A stretch of 64,000 nucleotides of DNA from Pseudarthrobacter psychrotolerans (lineage in GTDB: Bacteria > Actinomycetota > Actinomycetes > Actinomycetales > Micrococcaceae). Within the stretch, counting starts at the first letter, position 1. Each line of letters opens with the position of its first letter. The notes under the pieces were generated by a model, which saw only the letters and a list, made by a program, of their open reading frames with translations, did not search any database and was not told the origin of the DNA. The stretch is taken from assembly GCF_009911795.1 (NCBI RefSeq), contig NZ_CP047898.1:4092001-4156000 (forward strand). Reading direction: 5' to 3'. This document shows positions 47,452-56,102 of this stretch, piece after piece. The position numbers were made by a program, and so were the translations under genes.

Positions 47452-48595
47452 TGAACTGCCGGTAGTGGTCAGAATCAGCGTTGGCCGCGGCCCACAGGAC
47501 CTTGTCCAGCTCGGCTGCCGTTGGCTTGTGGCTGTACAGGAAATCGAAGTACTCGGTGACCTTGTTCCGGAGGAGCGAGCGCTGCTGGGGGAACGCGATG
47601 TCGCTGAGCCAGTGCCACATCAGCGGTGACTCCTGCCCGGGGGGATCCCACCGGTACCCGCCCAGCGGCACCTTGTACACACGCCGGTTCTTGACCGCGG
47701 ACACGGTCTGCCAAACGGGGTCTGAGTAGAGATCCTGGGGCATGGCGGCGTCGAAATTTCCCAACAGGATGATCTCAGGGTCCCACCGCAGCACCTGCTC
47801 CACGTCCAGGCCCACCATCCCCGATCCCTTCAGAGGATCATCGCCGGTGGCCGGATTCGTGCCGCCCACCAGCTTGATGTAGAAATCGTTGTAGCTATTG
47901 GCCGCGGCCACCTTCAGGCCGCCGGTGAACCGGTTGAAGTACAGGATGCTGGGCCCGGTGGAGTTCCGGCCAGCCGCCAGGTCCTTGACGGCGGCCAGTT
48001 CCAGGTCGCTCCGGGATTTGATATCGACCGCGCGTTCGGGCTTCCCCAGCATCGCCGCGAACATGGCCACCCACGCGTCCACATCCTCCTGCTTGCCGTT
48101 GTTGGTCAGCCCGATGACGTTCAGGCCGGCCTTTTCCAGCGGGTCGATGAGCTGCGCGTCGGACCACTGGATGACCACGTCAGGGTCCAGGGCCCGGACG
48201 CTCTCCACATTGGCCGTGAAATCCTGCGTGGCGATCTCGTGCGGCAGCGCCAGGGCCTTGGGAAAGATGGTGCCCATGATGCCGTCCCGCATGGCCACCC
48301 AGGAGGCGTTGTGCATGGCGGCGAGGTTGTCAGCCGTGCGGTCCACCGCCACCAGCAGCGACGCCGCCGGCATGGGGATGGTCACCACCCGCGTCACCGG
48401 CCGGGCGAAGGTGAGGGTCTTGCCGCGCTGATCGGTGACGCTGATCCTGCCATTGCCGCCGTTCCCTCCGTTCGTGGCAGGGCCCGACGACGGCGGGGAA
48501 CCGGGGGTGCCCGCGCATCCGGCCAGCAGGGCCGCAGAGCCTCCCGCCACCAGAAGTTGAAGGGCGGCGCGGCGGTTCAGATCAGTGGTTGCCAT
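47441..48595 (-). CDS. Iron/siderophore-type ABC binding lipoprotein
   Basis: 384 aa from ATG 48595. A Tat-type signal NRRAALQLLVAGGSAALLAGC ends in a lipobox. A TroA-fold body follows: ITDQRGK-like VTDQRGKTLTFARPVTRVV, VESVRALDPDVVIQW and WDPEIILLGN. Family members bind ferric siderophores, heme or B12. Its site next to the hydrogenase locus makes a metal cofactor role tempting, but nothing in sequence proves it. It is first in the three-gene importer operon. Confidence 0.88.
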   Translation of the reverse strand: MATTDLNRRAALQLLVAGGSAALLAGCAGTPGSPPSSGPATNGGNGGNGRISVTDQRGKTLTFARPVTRVVTIPMPAASLLVAVDRTADNLAAMHNASWVAMRDGIMGTIFPKALALPHEIATQDFTANVESVRALDPDVVIQWSDAQLIDPLEKAGLNVIGLTNNGKQEDVDAWVAMFAAMLGKPERAVDIKSRSDLELAAVKDLAAGRNSTGPSILYFNRFTGGLKVAAANSYNDFYIKLVGGTNPATGDDPLKGSGMVGLDVEQVLRWDPEIILLGNFDAAMPQDLYSDPVWQTVSAVKNRRVYKVPLGGYRWDPPGQESPLMWHWLSDIAFPQQRSLLRNKVTEYFDFLYSHKPTAAELDKVLWAAANADSDHYRQFNAA

Positions 48596-48747
48596 GGTGC
48601 GTGACCCCTGCTTTCGGTCCGACAGCCGCCGCACAAGCGCGGAGGCTGTCAACGGTTTTATTGTGGTGCCCCGGCGGCCAACCCTCCCTTGTCCGGGACC
48701 GGCTGCGGTGCTACGTTCGAAAGACTCCCGGAGAAGGTGGCCACGCG

Positions 48748-49521
48748 ATGGTTGTCGACGGTGCCCAGATGTTTGTGCGGTATGCCTACCCGCCCAATTC
48801 CCGAGGCAGCTGCGGGCCTCCGGACAGTGACGCCCTCCTCCACTACGGCCAGTCCGGAGTCACCGACCAGGGCCTGCGGGAACTCGCGAAGGGCTTTGCC
48901 GGCGCCTTTCCCTACCTGGAACTGATTGCCGGTGCCCACGGCATCCCAGACCCGCTCGACGCCCGCGTTGTGGAGGCTTACTGGGTGGGGAACAGCCTCC
49001 TGGACACCGTGGGCATCAGCACCATGGGCAACTCGATGGAAGACCGGTTCCGCGCACGCACCGGCCGGCAGTTTCCGCACCTCGTGGAAGGCGTCCTGGC
49101 CGGCGGCGTCCCGCACCACAGCTTCCACGTCTTCGAAATCTATCCCTGGCTGGGCCTGCTGCGCGATGACCGCCGGTACTCCACCGCACTGAACGTCCTG
49201 GACCGTTGCCGGATCCGGTGGGGCGAGGTCCTGGCCATTACCGGCGACGAAGCCGTGGTGAAGTCGCGTCCCTTGACGTGGGACGGCACATCCCTGGCTG
49301 TCGGCGAACCCGTCGTGGAGACCGCCAAATATGCCGTGAACGGAACCGGCTTCATTGCCGGGCTCGCGGCAGGTGATGTGGTCTCGCTCCATTGGGACTG
49401 GGTTTGTGACCGGCTGACGCCGCACCAGCTGCAGCAACTGAAGCACTTCACCGGCCGGCACCTCAAGATCGCCAACACCGGAGTGGAGCATCGCGGCGCA
49501 GCCATCGCCCTCGAACGATAA
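48748..49521 (+). CDS. DUF6390-type protein of hydrogenase locus
   Basis: 257 aa from ATG 48748, with GAGAAGG upstream. MFVRYAYPPNSRGSCGPPDSDALL and FAGAFPYLELIAGAHGIPDPLDARVVEAYWVGN are the conserved blocks I associate with DUF6390 proteins found beside actinobacterial hydrogenases. It is soluble with no known catalytic motif. It is transcribed toward hypC with 31 bases between the stops. A role in hydrogenase assembly is inferred from context. Confidence 0.75.
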   Translation: MVVDGAQMFVRYAYPPNSRGSCGPPDSDALLHYGQSGVTDQGLRELAKGFAGAFPYLELIAGAHGIPDPLDARVVEAYWVGNSLLDTVGISTMGNSMEDRFRARTGRQFPHLVEGVLAGGVPHHSFHVFEIYPWLGLLRDDRRYSTALNVLDRCRIRWGEVLAITGDEAVVKSRPLTWDGTSLAVGEPVVETAKYAVNGTGFIAGLAAGDVVSLHWDWVCDRLTPHQLQQLKHFTGRHLKIANTGVEHRGAAIALER

Positions 49522-49552
49522 AGAGTCGAACGCTGAACGCCTGCCCATCCGC

Positions 49553-49816
49553 TTAACCGCCTTGGCTGACGTCGTCGGGTTGCCGTGGCTGGCCCATGAG
49601 TTCCAGGCCGCTCATGGCCCGTTCGGCGCCTGCATCATCCACCCGCTCGAGCGCGAAGCCCATATGGATCAGGACCCAGCTGCCCGGGGGCAGCGGTCCG
49701 TCGTCCAGGAGCCCGATGTTGATTTTGCGCTGCACTCCGGCCACGTCCACCAGGGCGAGTTGGTTGCCGTAGCCATCGATCGGGCCGATGACCTGGCCGG
49801 GGATTCCGAGGCACAT
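49553..49816 (-). CDS. hypC: Hydrogenase maturation chaperone HypC
   Basis: 87 aa. MCLGIPGQVIGP carries the conserved Cys2 that, with HypD, holds the Fe(CN)2CO unit during active-site assembly. GSWVLIHMGFALERVD is the second family block. It is the last gene of the hydrogenase operon, 12 bases after the protease. Confidence 0.96.
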   Translation of the reverse strand: MCLGIPGQVIGPIDGYGNQLALVDVAGVQRKINIGLLDDGPLPPGSWVLIHMGFALERVDDAGAERAMSGLELMGQPRQPDDVSQGG

Positions 49817-49828
49817 GGTTGGTCCGCC

Positions 49829-50320
49829 TTAGGTCTGCTGGGAGGTGTGCTGGCTGACGAGATCCACGACGGCGGCCATCGCCGCCGGGATGGCGGCGGA
49901 CACGGGCGGTGTCAGTCCGATGCCGTCGGTGACGTCGGCCGGAACGCAGCCCACCACATAGGTTACGGGGGCCTGGCCGCCCAGCGATCGGAGCTTGCCC
50001 AGGACGGCGGCAGGGTCCATGCCGTGCGGGTCCAGGGAGGCGCCGGCGTCGAGATCCTCGCTTCGGATCCGGAGCACACGGAGGCTGCCGGGGGCTTCGT
50101 TGTGTGCCGTCCCGCGCTCCGGCGGCACGGCATCCACAAGCACCAGCATGTCCACTCCGGCCAGGAGGTCGTACGCCAGGTGCATGCCGCGGATTCCGTA
50201 GTCAGCCACCTCGACGCCGGGCGGCAGGTCCCCCTCCGAGGCCAGTCGGCGGGCGACTTCCGGGCCGAAGCCGTCATCGCGCAGGAACATGTTGCCCACG
50301 CCTGCCACCAGCACAGTCAT
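49829..50320 (-). CDS. hupD: Hydrogenase maturation protease (HupD/HyaD-like)
   Basis: 163 aa. GVGNMFLRDDGFGPEVARRL at the N-terminus, GIRGMHLAYDLLAG and LVLVDAV with its Asp match the nickel-dependent endopeptidases that trim the large-subunit C-terminus. The His usually found near residue 93 is plausibly that of LDPHGMDP. The substrate should be HhyL, which still has a C-terminal extension. It follows the 39-aa gene by 6 bases. Confidence 0.92.
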   Translation of the reverse strand: MTVLVAGVGNMFLRDDGFGPEVARRLASEGDLPPGVEVADYGIRGMHLAYDLLAGVDMLVLVDAVPPERGTAHNEAPGSLRVLRIRSEDLDAGASLDPHGMDPAAVLGKLRSLGGQAPVTYVVGCVPADVTDGIGLTPPVSAAIPAAMAAVVDLVSQHTSQQT

Positions 50321-50326
50321 GCCGGC

Positions 50327-50446
50327 TCACATCCGCCGTGCCTTCAGGTACCGCTGGACGTCGGGGACCGACCGGATCCCCACGTAGACGGCGCCGAGTG
50401 CCAACGCCGCCAAAAACGCTACGGTGGCCATTCCTATGATTCTCAT
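50327..50446 (-). CDS. 39-residue single-helix membrane peptide
   Basis: MRIIGMATVAFLAALALGAV opens a single transmembrane helix, followed by a basic tail (RSVPDVQRYLKARRM). ATG 50446 overlaps the previous gene's stop (ATGA), good evidence that it is translated. I recall similar very small proteins (DUF6893) in these loci. It may anchor or organise the otherwise cytosolic hydrogenase at the membrane (inference). Confidence 0.8.
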   Translation of the reverse strand: MRIIGMATVAFLAALALGAVYVGIRSVPDVQRYLKARRM

Positions 50447-51912
50447 GGCGGGCTTTCCTTTCCATCCTGCCCCAGGGGTTCGAGCTCTTCCGGTGAGTAG
50501 TAGAAGGACCTGCCGTAGCCCTCGTGGAGGTCTGCGGCGGGGTCCTGGTCGAGGACCAGGCCCACGTGGGTGCTGCCGTCAACATCGAAGTGGACGTTGG
50601 TGACGCGGCCCGTTTGCCCGGCGAAAAACAGGTCCTGGGCATCGGCCCGGCGGCTCGGATTCACCCTGACCCTGCTGCCCCGGGACACCGGAACCCCGTT
50701 GATGAGCACGGCATCCAAGTGCGGCTGGACCAGGGCTTCGGCTTCGGGTGTCCACCACGCGGCTTCGTCGCCGCTGCGTCCGGCTGGGGGTTCCATGATG
50801 TCCGGGGCGCCGTCCAAGGTAGCGACATCCAATCCAGTTCCGTCCAAGGCATGGGGATTGCGCAGGATGCCGTGCAGCTGCTGCAGTTCCGCCGGGGACA
50901 TGGCCTCGCACCGGTCGATGATGGCGGCCGCCCGCGGATCCGTGGCCCGGGCTTCGGCCTTTTCCTCCTCGGTGAGGGTCAGCACGCGCAGCGTGAGGAT
51001 CTCGTCAATTTCGGTGGAGTCGTACAGCGCCACCGAACTCTCGGGGGCAACTGCGGGGTGGTCGTAGAGAATGATCGGGGACACCAGCAGCACGTCCGAC
51101 TGCCCTTCCGGACCGGCCAGGACGGGCCAGCAGCGGTGCTGTTTGCACGTGGCTGCCGCGGCCTGGGCGCTCGGTGGCGGCTCAAGCAGGGAGACAAAGT
51201 CCGCGTCGTGGAGGCTCAGGAGCAGGTGCGTGCCAATGAAGGATTCCGCGATGGCATACTGTCTTGTCCCGGCATCCGTCCAGCCGTCCGTCCAGCCAGC
51301 CGCCGCGCTTGTGGCAGGGGCCGCCGCAGTGTTCGCAGCCCTGTTTGCAACGCTGATGCGCAGCCTGAGCAGTGCCCCGCCGGCAGGCGCAGCTTCCAGC
51401 CTCACCTCACCCTGCAGCGGACGACGACGGCGGACCAGCCGCCCAGCCAGCCGACCCGAGGCGTCGCGGAGTTCCTCGGTGTCTTCCCCGCCGGGAACCG
51501 CCACGGGCAGAACCGTCTCTTGCCCGCTCAACCCGGCCACGGGGAACGGTCCCAGCGTGACTTCCCGCTCCACGGCCTCGTCCCAGCTCAGCCAGCGGGC
51601 GGCACCGACCGTAAGCTCATCCACCGCCGTGAACCCGCCGTCGTCGTCCATTTTTTCGGTGGTCCGGCTCTGGAGCTGCAGGAAGCGCACGTGGATTTCG
51701 ACGTCGGCCTGCGGGCCGGGGGTGAGCAGGCAGTCCGCGAACATGTCCGGTTCTTCGCCGGTGCCGGCAGCGGCGGCGCCCGGCGGGCCGAGGATCCCGA
51801 ACTGCCAGCGCGCCTGGTTCTTCTGCGAGGACGCGCGGTACGGGTAGAGAAGGTAGCCCTCGTAGAGGACGGCATCGGCCACGGCGCGGGCCAGGCTCAG
51901 GCTCATGTTCAT
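50443..51912 (-). CDS. Large conserved protein of the hydrogenase operon
   Basis: 489 aa. The N-terminus LARAVADAVLYEGYLLYPYRASSQKNQARWQFGIL is strongly patterned. A middle section is rich in Ala (NTAAAPATSAAAG) and the C-terminal 90 residues form a beta-rich unit (GSRVRVNPSRRADAQDLFFAGQTGRV). No cofactor motif or membrane helix is visible. It overlaps genes on both sides by ATGA, so its dose is tied to the hydrogenase. It is known to me only as a hypothetical gene of group 1h clusters; function unknown. Confidence 0.75.
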   Translation of the reverse strand: MNMSLSLARAVADAVLYEGYLLYPYRASSQKNQARWQFGILGPPGAAAAGTGEEPDMFADCLLTPGPQADVEIHVRFLQLQSRTTEKMDDDGGFTAVDELTVGAARWLSWDEAVEREVTLGPFPVAGLSGQETVLPVAVPGGEDTEELRDASGRLAGRLVRRRRPLQGEVRLEAAPAGGALLRLRISVANRAANTAAAPATSAAAGWTDGWTDAGTRQYAIAESFIGTHLLLSLHDADFVSLLEPPPSAQAAAATCKQHRCWPVLAGPEGQSDVLLVSPIILYDHPAVAPESSVALYDSTEIDEILTLRVLTLTEEEKAEARATDPRAAAIIDRCEAMSPAELQQLHGILRNPHALDGTGLDVATLDGAPDIMEPPAGRSGDEAAWWTPEAEALVQPHLDAVLINGVPVSRGSRVRVNPSRRADAQDLFFAGQTGRVTNVHFDVDGSTHVGLVLDQDPAADLHEGYGRSFYYSPEELEPLGQDGKESPP

Positions 51913-52622
51913 GGCAGCGCGTCACCCGACAGGGCGGACGGGGACAGTGCGGCCGGGGCTACGGAGGCCGGGGACAGCGCTGCCCGGGACACCGCCGTGG
52001 CGTCCGCCAGTAGGCTCTCCACCGTGGCGTCCCACGTGGTCAGGCCGCGGGCCGCCTTGTAGTGCGACAGGGCGGCGAGCACGTCCCGGTCCAGGCGGAG
52101 CCAGCCGGTGTTGGGGAAGTACTGGTCCATCAGCCGGCGCCAGGCGTCCACGGGAAGCCGGTACGAGGCTTCGAGATCCCAGGGCACCTGCTCCACGCCG
52201 AAGCCGGCCTCACCCCGGGTGAAGACCGTGCCGGAGAACAGCAGTTCCAGAGGGATGATTCCGTCGCGCAGGGACTGCAGGTACTTGGCGGCGGACACCT
52301 CGAAGTCAAAGGTGCAGGGCAGCGGGAGCCGCACCTCGGTTTCCCCGGTGAAGCCCTGGACCATGGTGCTGCACTGCAGCCAGAGGAAAGACTTCAGCGT
52401 GGTGGGCCAGCGGCTGCGCTCGCCGAAGAGGTCCAGCAGGCCGGCCTCTTCCCCGGGGGTGTAGCCGCGGCGCTGGGGCAGGATCCGGACCTGGCAGCGC
52501 AGGGCGATGGCGTGCACAGCGGCGCCGGTGGACTCGGACACGCGCAGCGTCGCGGTGAGCTGGGGCGCCGCCGCGTAGGGCTCGGGCTGGATGTCCAGGA
52601 CCTCGAATGCCAGCGCAGTCAC
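51909..52622 (-). CDS. DUF6084 protein
   Basis: 237 aa from GTG 52622, which overlaps the DUF5947 stop (GTGA). FEVLDIQPEPYAAAPQLTATLRV, QVRILPQRRGYTPGEEAGLLDLFGE and KSFLWLQCSTMVQGF are the conserved blocks of DUF6084, a family seen with actinobacterial hydrogenases. It is predicted mostly beta and soluble. The C-terminus has SPASVAPAALSPSAL, low complexity. Function unknown. Confidence 0.75.
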   Translation of the reverse strand: MTALAFEVLDIQPEPYAAAPQLTATLRVSESTGAAVHAIALRCQVRILPQRRGYTPGEEAGLLDLFGERSRWPTTLKSFLWLQCSTMVQGFTGETEVRLPLPCTFDFEVSAAKYLQSLRDGIIPLELLFSGTVFTRGEAGFGVEQVPWDLEASYRLPVDAWRRLMDQYFPNTGWLRLDRDVLAALSHYKAARGLTTWDATVESLLADATAVSRAALSPASVAPAALSPSALSGDALP

Positions 52623-53290
52623 TGGGGACCGCCGGACGCTGATTCCCGGGTGGCTTCGCGGACCGGCTTGCTGCGGCTGCTGACCTTTTCGAAGAAAACG
52701 GTGAGCTGGTCGCGGGCCTCCTGGCCGCCGTCGAATCCCCGCCACAATCGCCGCAGGTGCCCCACCAGCTCGTAGCAGGCGTCCACGGGAACCAGATGGC
52801 AGTCAGCCTGGGTGCGGTCGACGCCGGGGCCCCGGATCAGGAGTGCCTCGGTGTCCGGGGCCGCTATGGACAGGGCAGGATTCCGCGCCATGACGGCATC
52901 CCAGGCGTCCAGGGGCAGCTCGGATTCGGTGGCGCCGGCAGGGCCAGGATAGAACGCAACCGTCCGCTCCATTCTGGAACTGCGGAAGAAGAATGCCAGT
53001 CCCACGGGTATCTCCAGCTCGTCCCACTGGCCCAGGCCAAGCTCAAAATCGGGGAAGGACAGGTACCGGTCCGGCACCGACCGGTACCGCAGGTGGGCGG
53101 TGCTGTCCGTGAAGAGCAGGTAGCACGGCCGGCACGTGCACATCATGGCGTGGCTGTCCAGGTCCACCACGTGCTGGTGTTCGGCCGCGATGGGCTCCCC
53201 GCACATTTCGCAGCGCTCGCCAGCGGGCGCTGCCGGGGGTGCGGCGGCGATCCGGCGCAGCAGCGCAACGGGCAGGCCGGGCGCCTCCAC
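52619..53290 (-). CDS. DUF5947 protein (zinc-ribbon-like)
   Basis: 223 aa from GTG 53290, with AAGGGCGG upstream; a TTG at 53314 would overlap the previous gene. CEMCGEPIAAEHQHVVD and CTCRPCYLLF give two Cys pairs near residues 30-60 that could bind zinc or a cluster. RYRSVPDRYLSFPDFELG and VGLAFFFRSS are also conserved. It is known to me as DUF5947, linked to group 1h hydrogenases. Function unknown. Confidence 0.75.
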   Translation of the reverse strand: MEAPGLPVALLRRIAAAPPAAPAGERCEMCGEPIAAEHQHVVDLDSHAMMCTCRPCYLLFTDSTAHLRYRSVPDRYLSFPDFELGLGQWDELEIPVGLAFFFRSSRMERTVAFYPGPAGATESELPLDAWDAVMARNPALSIAAPDTEALLIRGPGVDRTQADCHLVPVDACYELVGHLRRLWRGFDGGQEARDQLTVFFEKVSSRSKPVREATRESASGGPQ

Positions 53291-53291
53291 G

Positions 53292-54275
53292 TCAGCCGCC
53301 CTTCGCCGCTGCAACGGGCACGGCCACGGACATTACGCCGCTCCGTACAAGCAGCGGGAGCGGGTCCAGGTGCAGGCTGCGGTCCTCAAGGCAGGAGCCG
53401 GCCTGGCGGACATCGAAGTGTGCTCGGCAGGTGGGGCAGCGGAGCAGGCCGCCGCCGGTAGGGGCGGCCAGGGCGCGCTGCAGGGCGGCGCCGGCCATGG
53501 ACCCGTCGCAGCGCGGGCAGTGGTCCCGGTAGGCGTAGACGTCCTGCCCGGTCCGGCAGGCCAGGAGCGCATAGCCGCCCACCTGGAACCCGGCCACGTC
53601 GCCGGGTTCCAGGTCGGCGACGCCGGGGACGGGCTCCCAGGACCCGTCCGGCTGGTCCTGCCAGCCGTTGCCTGTGCTGGAATTGTTGCCTGTGCTGGAA
53701 TTAGGGTCCGTGTGGTTCATCCGGACCAGCAGGGAGTCCACGGGGATAAAGGCCGGGGTGGCGGCGTGTTTTTCCGCTTCCACCACTTCGATGGCCGTGA
53801 CCTCCGGGGCTGCCGTTTCAATCGCCTCTTCGACGGCGAACTTCAAGGTAACGGACGACGACGGGCAGCCCTGGCAGGTGCCGAGCAGCTTCAACCGCAC
53901 GACGCCCTCCGGGCTGATGTCCAGCAGTTCCACGTCCCCGCCATGGGAGCCCAGGTACGGCCGGACGCTGTCCAGGGCGCCGGCCACCCTCGTCTCCATC
54001 GACTCGGGATGCAGGCCGTGGATGATCAGCAGGCCGGACACCAGCTCGTCGGAGGCGAGCGCTGCCAGCGTCCCGTCGTCGAGCTTTCCCTGCTCATCGA
54101 GGATTTCCAGCATGCGTTCCAGCCCCGAGCCGTACATGTCGGTGACCTGGCGGACCAGGTCTTCGGCGCGGCCGCGCGCCACCGCCCCGCCGGCGCCGAG
54201 GGCGTCGAGGAGCGTACCTATGCGTTCTCCGCGCTGCAGTTCGCCGGTCTGCAGCGGCCGGTCCGCGCCGGGCAT
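53292..54275 (-). CDS. NifU C-domain / Rieske-like 4-Cys fusion protein
   Basis: 327 aa. Residues about 95-165 form a NifU-type scaffold with LGTCQGCPSSSVTLKF (Cys134, Cys137). After a linker containing two NSSTGN repeats comes a Rieske-like fold at about 225-300. There the ligands read HCPRC (Cys253, Cys256) and RCPTCRAHF (Cys280, Cys283) instead of the usual CxH and CxxH. This suggests a four-Cys iron-sulfur site. Its gene follows hhyL by 6 bases, so it is a likely electron acceptor or cluster donor for the hydrogenase. Confidence 0.88.
   Translation of the reverse strand: MPGADRPLQTGELQRGERIGTLLDALGAGGAVARGRAEDLVRQVTDMYGSGLERMLEILDEQGKLDDGTLAALASDELVSGLLIIHGLHPESMETRVAGALDSVRPYLGSHGGDVELLDISPEGVVRLKLLGTCQGCPSSSVTLKFAVEEAIETAAPEVTAIEVVEAEKHAATPAFIPVDSLLVRMNHTDPNSSTGNNSSTGNGWQDQPDGSWEPVPGVADLEPGDVAGFQVGGYALLACRTGQDVYAYRDHCPRCDGSMAGAALQRALAAPTGGGLLRCPTCRAHFDVRQAGSCLEDRSLHLDPLPLLVRSGVMSVAVPVAAAKGG
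53667..53702. repeat. 18-bp perfect tandem duplication in coding linker
   Basis: GTTGCCTGTGCTGGAATT occurs twice in a row and encodes the doubled NSSTGN linker of the NifU/Rieske-like protein. It is in frame. Confidence 0.9.
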
Positions 54276-54281
54276 GGCAGG

Positions 54282-56075
54282 TTACTCGCCGGTCAGGGTC
54301 TGGGTGGGCGAGTGCAGCATTTCCAGGGTCTGGCCGTTGCCCAGGTACATGTGGACCCCGCACGGCAGGCACGGGTCGAAGCTGCGGACGGTCCGCATGA
54401 TGTCGATCCCCTTGAAGTGCTCGCGGTCGTTCTCCTCGAAGATCGGCTGGCCCTGCACCGCATCCTCGTAGGGTCCGGAAATCCCGGCCGAGTCCGTGGG
54501 GCTGGCGTTCCAGGGAGTGGGCGGATACGGATGGTAGTTGGCGATCTTGCCGTCCCGGATCACCATGTGGTGCGACAGGACACCGCGGACCGCTTCGGTG
54601 AAGCCACAGCTGATGGCCTCGTCCGGAACCGTAAAGCTCTCCCAGGTCTTGGTCCGGCCGGCCCGGATTTCCTCCAGCGCCTTCTCGGCGAAGTGCAGCG
54701 CCGCCGCGGCCGCGTAGGCCTGGAAGTAGGTGCGGGCCCTGTTGCGTTCCAGCGTGTTGCTCCACTGCGGGATGTTCCATTCGAAGGAAACGGGACCCTT
54801 CAGGGCAGTCTTGGGGAGGTTGATCTGCACGCTGCTGCCGGTTGCCTTGATATAGCCGATGTCCACCAGTCCGGCCAGCGCCGTGGCCCAGAGCCGCGCC
54901 AAGGGTCCGCCGCCGGTGTCCAGTGCCAGGTTGTCCTGGCCGTCGAACCAGCGCGGGGACATGACCCAGCTGTACTTCTCTTTGAGGTCCCTCTTCTGTG
55001 GCCTGGGGTTGGTGTGCTGGTTCCAGGGGTGGCGGCGGTCCACCGGGTTGCCCAGGGGATCGTGGGTCACGAACATCTCCTGGTCTTCCCAGTCGTCGTA
55101 GTAGGAGGAGCCCAGCATGATCCGGATGCCCAGGTTGATCCGCACCAGGTCGGTGGTGACGAGTTTGCCGTCCACCACCACGCCCGGGGTGACGAACATC
55201 TTCCGGCCCCATTGGGTCATGTCCTTGTACTCGAAGTTGCAGTAGTCGGGGTCCTGGAGGGAGCCCCAGCAGCCCAGCAGCGTTCGGCGCAGGCCTACCT
55301 GTTCGTAGCCCGGCAGTGCCTCGTAGAAGAAGTCGAAAAGGTCGTCGTGCATGGGGACTACCTTTTTCATGAACTCCACGTACCGCATGAGCCGGGTGAT
55401 GTAGTCCGTCATGAGCTGGATGGTGGCCACGGTTCCCACGCCGCCGGGGTAGAGCGTGGACGGGTGCACGTGGCGCCCTTCCATCAGGCAGAACATCTCG
55501 CGGGTGGACCGGCTGACCTGCAGCGCCTCGCGGTAGAACTCCCCGGTGAACGGATTCAGCGAGCGCATGATGTCCGCGATGGTCCGGTAGCCGTGGTCGC
55601 CCTCGTGCGGGGCGCGGGTATTCTCAGCCTTGGCCAGGACGCCGGGGTTGGTCTCGGACACCATCTTTTCGCAGTAGTCCACGCCCACCAGGTTTTCCTG
55701 GAAGATGTTGTGGTCGAACATGTACTCCGCGGCCTCGCCCAGGTTGACGATCCACTCACCGAGGTTCGGCGGCTTCACGCCGTAGGCCATGTTCTGCGCG
55801 TAGCAGGAACAGGTGGCGTGGTTGTCGCCGCAGATCCCGCAGATGCGGCTGGTGATGAAGTGGGCGTCCCGCGGATCCTTGCCCTTCATGAAGATGGAGT
55901 AGCCCCGGAAAATCGAGGAGGTGCTCTTGCACTCCACCACCTGTTTGTTCGCGAAATCGATCTTGGTGTAGATGCCCAGGCTGCCGACAATTCTGGTGAT
56001 GGGATCCCAGGCCATCTCCACCAGGTTGTTGTTGTCCGTCCCGCTCCCGGACGGCATTGGAATCGTTGAGGTCAT
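54282..56075 (-). CDS. hhyL: [NiFe] hydrogenase large subunit, group 1h
   Basis: 597 aa from ATG 56075 with AGGTGAA upstream; a GTG three codons earlier is possible. L1 motif ITSRICGICGDNHATC (Cys79, Cys82) and L2 DPCLPCGVH near the C-terminus hold the Ni-Fe site. Twenty-two residues follow the final His and should be removed by the HupD-like protease. It splits H2 in the cytoplasm. The sequence and gene neighbours indicate the actinobacterial group 1h type, which oxidises atmospheric H2 during starvation. Confidence 0.95.
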   Translation of the reverse strand: MTSTIPMPSGSGTDNNNLVEMAWDPITRIVGSLGIYTKIDFANKQVVECKSTSSIFRGYSIFMKGKDPRDAHFITSRICGICGDNHATCSCYAQNMAYGVKPPNLGEWIVNLGEAAEYMFDHNIFQENLVGVDYCEKMVSETNPGVLAKAENTRAPHEGDHGYRTIADIMRSLNPFTGEFYREALQVSRSTREMFCLMEGRHVHPSTLYPGGVGTVATIQLMTDYITRLMRYVEFMKKVVPMHDDLFDFFYEALPGYEQVGLRRTLLGCWGSLQDPDYCNFEYKDMTQWGRKMFVTPGVVVDGKLVTTDLVRINLGIRIMLGSSYYDDWEDQEMFVTHDPLGNPVDRRHPWNQHTNPRPQKRDLKEKYSWVMSPRWFDGQDNLALDTGGGPLARLWATALAGLVDIGYIKATGSSVQINLPKTALKGPVSFEWNIPQWSNTLERNRARTYFQAYAAAAALHFAEKALEEIRAGRTKTWESFTVPDEAISCGFTEAVRGVLSHHMVIRDGKIANYHPYPPTPWNASPTDSAGISGPYEDAVQGQPIFEENDREHFKGIDIMRTVRSFDPCLPCGVHMYLGNGQTLEMLHSPTQTLTGE

Positions 56076-56102
56076 GTTCTTCACCTGTCTGGAATGGGAT
56101 GG

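Noticed and set aside
47441..48595. Naming the FecCD-type importer as a nickel transporter for the hydrogenase
   Set aside because: Binding-protein sequence does not reveal the ligand, and a NiCoT permease already covers nickel.
53136..56069. 977-codon plus-strand open frame
   Set aside because: It runs antisense through hhyL and accessory genes that carry intact hydrogenase motifs; no motif or ribosome-binding site supports it.
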